DNA of 7,101 nt, taken from assembly GCA_937967645.1 (NCBI GenBank), contig CALBTT010000013.1:1-7101 (forward strand), read 5' to 3'. Shown piece after piece: positions 6,764-7,101 of this stretch. Below the pieces are notes generated by a model that saw only the letters and a program-made list of their open reading frames with translations, did no database searches and was not told where the DNA came from. The DNA is from an uncultured Zoogloea sp. GTDB taxonomy: Bacteria; Pseudomonadota; Gammaproteobacteria; Burkholderiales; Rhodocyclaceae. The position numbers and the translations under genes are program-made. Each line of letters opens with the position of its first letter. Position 1 is the first letter of the stretch.

Positions 6764-6794
6764 AAAAAAAGCCAACCCGCAGGTTGGCTTTTTT
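6764..6794 (-). terminator. Bidirectional intrinsic terminator 2 (lipoprotein-proximal)
   Basis: The stem GCCAACC (6771-6777) / GGTTGGC (6782-6788) with a four-base loop CGCA is flanked by seven A (6764-6770) and six T (6789-6794). On the minus strand this gives a stem followed by seven U, 13 bp past the stop codon of the small lipoprotein gene. On the plus strand it backs up terminator 1. Confidence 0.93.
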
Positions 6795-6807
6795 GCCGGA
6801 AAGAAGA

Positions 6808-7074
6808 TTACTTCTTCTCTTCGGGCTTGGCTTCAGCGGCCGGAGCGGCAGCAGCGCCTTCGGCGGGCTTGGCAGCGTCAGCGGCCGGGGCAGCAGCGCC
6901 TTCAGCGGGCTTGGCAGCGTCAGCGGCCGGAGCGGCGGGCGCAGCTTCAGCGGGCTTCACTTCAGCGGGGGCAGCAGCGGGGGCCGGAGCTTCAACGGGC
7001 TTCGGCTCTTCCTTCTTGCCGCAGGCGGACACAGCGAGTGCAACGAGAGCAGCAACCAGGAGAGATTGTTTCAT
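6808..7074 (-). CDS. Small Ala/Pro-rich lipoprotein with tandem repeats, function unknown
   Basis: This 88-residue protein has a short signal peptide (MKQSLLVAALVALA) and a lipobox VSAC with Cys18 as the expected lipidation site. The mature part starts GKKEEPKP and is then almost entirely Ala, Pro, Glu, Lys and Asp, with no predicted globular core. A 14-residue unit of the form KPAEGAAAPAADAA occurs twice in tandem (second copy one Ala different in layout), and the tail is KPEEKK. The start is backed by AAGGGA (7083-7088) eight bases upstream, and the gene has its own terminator, so it is a real gene despite its low complexity. I do not recognise a specific family. By composition it resembles Ala/Pro/Lys-rich periplasmic spacer-like lipoproteins that may span or interact with the wall, but that is only an analogy. 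The plus-strand frame over the same DNA is a composition artefact. Confidence 0.85.
   Translation of the reverse strand: MKQSLLVAALVALAVSACGKKEEPKPVEAPAPAAAPAEVKPAEAAPAAPAADAAKPAEGAAAPAADAAKPAEGAAAAPAAEAKPEEKK
6854..6937 (-). repeat. Tandem 42-bp repeat, two copies, inside the lipoprotein gene
   Basis: Copies at 6854-6895 and 6896-6937 differ at four positions by eye and share an uninterrupted 26-bp core (starting GCGGGCTTGGCAGC). Each encodes one 14-residue Ala/Pro/Lys/Glu unit. The whole number of codons keeps the frame if copies are gained or lost. Confidence 0.85.
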
Positions 7075-7082
7075 TGTTGGTT

Positions 7083-7088
7083 TCCCTT
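7083..7088 (-). promoter_or_regulatory. Ribosome binding site of the small lipoprotein gene
   Basis: On the minus strand AAGGGA lies eight bases before the ATG at 7074. Only 27 bp upstream of the start is in the window, so the promoter lies mostly or wholly outside it. Confidence 0.75.
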
Positions 7089-7101
7089 ATCGATAAATGA
7101 A

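Noticed and set aside
6854..6937. Tandem repeat considered as a CRISPR-like or regulatory array
   Set aside because: There are only two direct 42-bp copies with no spacers, and they fall in frame inside a coding region, so they are a protein repeat.
6605..7096. Plus-strand Ala/Gly/Ser-rich frame over the terminators and lipoprotein gene
   Set aside because: It overlaps the end of bamC and both terminators and only mirrors the GCN-rich repeats of the minus-strand gene, which has a signal peptide, lipobox and ribosome binding site.

Overview
The window is a GC-rich stretch of ordinary chromosomal DNA from a Gram-negative bacterium. It is most likely a proteobacterium, and I lean towards Betaproteobacteria of the Rhodocyclales type from the look of DapA and BamC; that placement is an inference. 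The Gram-negative call rests on BamC (outer-membrane biogenesis), two lipoproteins, and the dapA-bamC gene order seen in beta- and gammaproteobacteria.

Bases 1-51 are not genomic. They are an untrimmed Illumina P7/read-2 adapter with an 8-base index, so base 52 is a library-fragment end and almost certainly the end of an assembly contig. Everything to the left of it is missing.

Left block, minus strand, 52-3340: a three-gene operon of MoxR-type AAA+ ATPase, DUF58 protein and TgpA-like DUF3488/transglutaminase membrane protein. The genes are coupled by a 4-bp and a 20-bp overlap. The last gene is cut by the adapter at its 3' end, just after the catalytic Cys-His-Asp triad.

Middle block, plus strand: a 176-bp divergent intergenic region leads to a class II-like histone deacetylase family hydrolase (3517-4443) with all zinc and catalytic residues. 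A GC-rich hairpin follows. Then comes dapA (4595-5473, 4-hydroxy-tetrahydrodipicolinate synthase), with bamC (5503-6675, BAM complex lipoprotein) 29 bp behind it, probably as one transcript.

Right block: bamC converges on a small minus-strand gene (6808-7074) for an Ala/Pro-rich lipoprotein with a 14-residue tandem repeat. The 132-bp gap between them holds two near-symmetrical hairpins flanked by A and T runs, forming a double bidirectional terminator. I found no mobile element, CRISPR array, RNA gene or convincing novel system. The most notable signals are the adapter artefact, the paired terminators, and the repeat-containing lipoprotein.
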